25,215 bases of DNA from RGIG5675 sp050943435 (GTDB lineage Bacteria > Bacillota > Clostridia > Oscillospirales > Ruminococcaceae). Position 1 is the stretch's first letter; each line of letters starts with the position of its first letter. Shown piece by piece: positions 23,126 to 25,215 of this stretch. Location: the NCBI GenBank assembly GCA_050943435.1, contig JBMNPE010000015.1, positions 1 to 25,215 on the forward strand. Reading direction: 5' to 3'. A model generated the notes under the pieces. The model did not search any database. It saw nothing but the letters and a program-made list of their open reading frames with translations, and was not told the DNA's origin. The position numbers and the translations under genes are program-made.

Positions 23126-24178
23126 TCAGTCGTCTGGGATAAGGGTGTAGAAGGCAACTTCGTCAGTTTCTCTGTTGGAAACAATCAGTTTGTGTTTTTC
23201 TGCAGAGTCCCTGAAATACATGCAGTTCGCAGGTCCGTGTCCGCTGTCGATAAGGTCAATTTTATATCCACTGTCATTGTCATAATGAAGCGCGACGAGG
23301 TCCATGTTCCCTTTTCTGTGCCCTATAAAGGCATACTCTTTTCCCTCAATGTCTGCGCCACACAGAGCGTGGATGAAGGGCATTTTTTCTTTTCTTTCCC
23401 AGATTTTAGAGAATTTTCCGCCCTGCCGTTTATAAACAGACAGGGTGTCACCGTGGAAAGGCGACAGGGTGAGAAGCTCTCTCTCACCGTCACCGTCATA
23501 GTCCTGATAGAGCATGTCGCTCACGGGATCAGAGAGAATCTGGTCGTACGACCAGCTGCCGCCTTCTGAAGACGGGGGAAAGATCCTGTACACCCCGTTG
23601 TCTGTCCCTATCATTGCATAGGTGCCTTCTTCCCAATCTACAATTGAGAATCCGTGATTTTTATAAAGACCGCTCATGAATGGAGTCATCTGGAGCTGAT
23701 TTTCAGAATTGTATTTAGTCAGGTCATTTGGAAGGCCAGAAACCCATACTCTCCCAGGGCAAGTCCAGTCTTCTTCAAAGGCGCTGGCACTCTTGATAGT
23801 GCAAGCGATCAGGTAATAGGAATTATTTCTTCTGAGGACGCCGAATCGATGTACAAAAGGCATCTCACATAGCACATTGCATGACCAGGCGGGACCATTC
23901 CTTCGGTAGTAGACTATTTTGGCAGAAGCAGACTGGTCTGGAGAGAAAAAATTCTGTGTTGCCATCAGCATGCTTTCTGAAAGTGGATATTGCAGGATGG
24001 TCATTACCCCTCCGGGCTGTTCCCAGATAGTGTCCTCGATTCTTCCTTCAAGCGAGAAAGAGTAACATGGACCAGCTTTTTCTGCAGAGCAAACGACATG
24101 ACGGCTGCCGCCATAATCGAAAGCGGCAACTGCATAAGGCTTCTTGAGATTAGCTACAACCTGTTTTTCGGCTCTCAT
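23126..24178 (-). CDS. Cytoplasmic FG-GAP/VCBS-like beta-propeller protein of unknown function
   Basis: The 350-residue protein is almost entirely short beta-strand segments recurring about every 45-60 residues, with repeated aromatic and Gly-Asn/Asp turns, as in seven-bladed beta-propellers. One clear FG-GAP/VCBS-type calcium-like loop, DYDGDGERELL, is at 226-236. There is no signal peptide or membrane helix, so it is probably cytoplasmic. GGAGGA precedes the ATG. It lies 45 bases after the FCD regulator gene and likely shares its transcript. A sugar- or lyase-related role is possible from context, but no catalytic motif is recognised. Confidence 0.72.
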   Translation of the reverse strand: MRAEKQVVANLKKPYAVAAFDYGGSRHVVCSAEKAGPCYSFSLEGRIEDTIWEQPGGVMTILQYPLSESMLMATQNFFSPDQSASAKIVYYRRNGPAWSCNVLCEMPFVHRFGVLRRNNSYYLIACTIKSASAFEEDWTCPGRVWVSGLPNDLTKYNSENQLQMTPFMSGLYKNHGFSIVDWEEGTYAMIGTDNGVYRIFPPSSEGGSWSYDQILSDPVSDMLYQDYDGDGERELLTLSPFHGDTLSVYKRQGGKFSKIWERKEKMPFIHALCGADIEGKEYAFIGHRKGNMDLVALHYDNDSGYKIDLIDSGHGPANCMYFRDSAEKHKLIVSNRETDEVAFYTLIPDD

Positions 24179-24223
24179 GAATCAGTCCTCCGGGGATTAG
24201 AATGATGCCGTTCGACTTTATGT

Positions 24224-24910
24224 TTAATGAGAAGCTTCTACAGAACCGCTTTCTGTTTTTGACCAGCAGACTGAATAAAAATTGTCGAGGGCAAACTTCT
24301 TGCACGTCAGTATGTGTTTCCTCATGAGAGATGCGGAATACTCAGGGTCATCGTTCTGAAGAATGCTGTTGAGGATCCCAAGATGCTGGACCCTGGCCTC
24401 GTCAAAGTGCTTTTCATTTTCCTTGCTGCTGATGATTACTCTTGTGTTGTGGTCGTATACGCGGTGCATCATATCGATTATGTAATCGTTCCTGCAGTTG
24501 TTGATGATGTAAAGGTGCATCTGTGTGTCCATATCAAATGAATTAATGAATTCAGAATCTCCCGGAGTCACTTCAAAATACTTTTTAAATTTGAGCAGCT
24601 CTTTGGGATCGAGATACGGAATTGACATCTTAAGTGCAACCGGCTCTATCTCTATTCTGGCTTGAAAGATCTGAATGACGTCGTCAAGAGAAATCTCTGT
24701 CACAAGAATCCCTTTTTTAGGAAGAACCTTGAGATACCCTTCCATTTCAAGACGGCTTATTGCTTCTCTGACAGGAGTGCGTGAAAGACCGAATTCCTCG
24801 CCGATCTGAGTCTCATTGAGGATGGACCCCGGGGTATATTTACACTTAATCAGGCGCTCCTTAAGTTCGTTATATGCAACTTCTTTCAAGTCGTTGTTCT
24901 TTTTTCCCAT
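24224..24910 (-). CDS. GntR-family transcriptional regulator, FCD subfamily
   Basis: The 228-residue protein has an N-terminal winged helix-turn-helix (about 10-75, with LNETQIGEEFGLSRTPVREAISRLEMEGYL, the GntR signature). An all-helical FCD effector domain follows (about 80-215). The probable metal ligands Asp128, His132, His176 and His199 are present, so it should bind a metal-coordinated small carboxylate or sugar acid, as other FCD regulators do. GGAGG lies eight bases before the ATG. Its promoter region contains a GTATAC-centred palindrome at the start site, which suggests it represses itself. Confidence 0.93.
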   Translation of the reverse strand: MGKKNNDLKEVAYNELKERLIKCKYTPGSILNETQIGEEFGLSRTPVREAISRLEMEGYLKVLPKKGILVTEISLDDVIQIFQARIEIEPVALKMSIPYLDPKELLKFKKYFEVTPGDSEFINSFDMDTQMHLYIINNCRNDYIIDMMHRVYDHNTRVIISSKENEKHFDEARVQHLGILNSILQNDDPEYSASLMRKHILTCKKFALDNFYSVCWSKTESGSVEASH

Positions 24911-24990
24911 ATGTAAAGCCTCCAGATAGCCTGTGGTTTTATTATGTTATGCATATTATGCGGTCCGGAGAGGACCCGGAAATCTTTTGA

Positions 24991-25026
24991 ATGTATACAT
25001 CATACTACAAATTTTAAGAAAATCAA
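24991..25026 (-). promoter_or_regulatory. Promoter and candidate operator of the GntR regulator
   Basis: On the minus strand TTGATT (25021-25026) is followed after 16 bases by TATGAT (24999-25004). The ten-base perfect palindrome ATGTATACAT (24991-25000) begins inside the -10 box and covers the predicted start site, an ideal position for repression. The leader is about 80 bases and contains a small GGTCC/GGACC hairpin (24962-24966 with 24972-24976). Confidence 0.55.
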
Positions 25027-25077
25027 ATTTTAGAAACGAAAAAATCTTGGCATTTTCCTGTGATAAAGCCCAATATT

Positions 25078-25087
25078 TTATGCATAA
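25078..25087. repeat. AT-rich palindrome TTATGCATAA, near-copy at 24947-24956
   Basis: TTATGCATAA is a perfect ten-base palindrome. TTATGCATAT at 24947-24956 repeats nine of its ten bases. The two flank the GntR promoter region, 131 bases apart. They could be a second class of binding site or chance in an AT-rich stretch. Confidence 0.3.
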
Positions 25088-25135
25088 TGTTAAATATGCA
25101 CAAGCAATAGGTGAAAATTTTATACATATTCTGCA

Positions 25136-25164
25136 TTGTTGCAGTTGCAAACGTGTTGTATACT
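25136..25164 (+). promoter_or_regulatory. Candidate divergent promoter toward the right edge
   Basis: TTGTTG (25136-25141), 17 bases, then TATACT (25159-25164). The -10 box overlaps a second GTATAC core (25158-25163, within TTGTATACTT) similar to the operator at 24991. A gene starting beyond the window end would be transcribed from here, probably under the same regulator. No coding region is seen between 24911 and the window end. Confidence 0.42.
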
Positions 25165-25215
25165 TCTTGCTGTCGGAAATGTTAAGAGACTGTTAAGAAC
25201 ATAGCCGGACATGCA

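Noticed and set aside
1..25215. Search for tRNA, rRNA, CRISPR arrays, insertion sequences, integrases or attachment sites
   Set aside because: Nothing convincing was seen by eye in any intergenic stretch; most gaps are too short and are filled by the promoters, leaders and terminators listed.

Overview
The window reads as a chromosomal segment of an anaerobic clostridial Firmicute (Bacillota, class Clostridia). The grounds are an Rnf operon in the clostridial order C-D-G-E-A-B, the Gram-positive order rimP-nusA-ylxR-ylxQ-infB-rbfA-nrnA-truB-ribF-rpsO-pnp, a DUF4358 lipoprotein beside a membrane-anchored SGNH-like protein, sigma-A type promoters, strong AGGAGG ribosome binding sites and heavy use of AGG (Arg) and ATA (Ile) codons. 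I cannot place it to genus. No tRNA, rRNA, insertion sequence, phage gene or CRISPR array was seen.

Layout. (1) 1-3260, plus strand: the 3' end of an unrecognised gene, then a GH3 beta-glucosidase-type enzyme with inverted domain order, closed by a strong terminator. (2) 3274-8165, minus strand: the complete rnfCDGEAB operon for the ferredoxin:NAD+ oxidoreductase ion pump. Four successive gene junctions are ATGA overlaps, and a good candidate promoter lies inside the gene upstream. (3) 8184-10657, minus strand: a family 2 glycosyltransferase, a DUF4358 lipoprotein and a membrane-anchored SGNH-like protein that appears to lack the catalytic Asp/His pair. (4) 10658-11040: a divergent control region with one promoter per direction. 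(5) 11041-18623, plus strand: the tightly packed transcription, translation and ribosome-maturation operon from rimP to ribF. (6) 18646-21373: rpsO and pnp, each with a structured leader, followed by terminators. (7) 21386-22111: an SDR oxidoreductase whose ribosome binding site sits directly against the pnp terminator.

(8) 22205-25215, minus strand and somewhat more AT-rich: an accessory, probably sugar-related block. It holds a 47-residue single-helix membrane protein, a CBM9-like protein, a cytoplasmic beta-propeller-like protein and an FCD-type GntR regulator. The regulator's upstream region carries GTATAC-centred palindromes lying on promoter elements that face both ways, which suggests autoregulation and control of a divergent gene beyond the right edge.

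How the parts fit together: most of the window is core metabolism and gene expression (energy conservation by Rnf; ribosome and RNA metabolism). Carbohydrate genes sit at both ends. I see no clear new defence or mobile system. The observations most worth following are RNA-level or regulatory: the long bulged stem in the pnp leader with a competing pairing over the ribosome binding site, the promoter for rnf inside the glycosyltransferase gene, the inactive-looking SGNH protein, and the small membrane protein paired with a CBM9-like protein.
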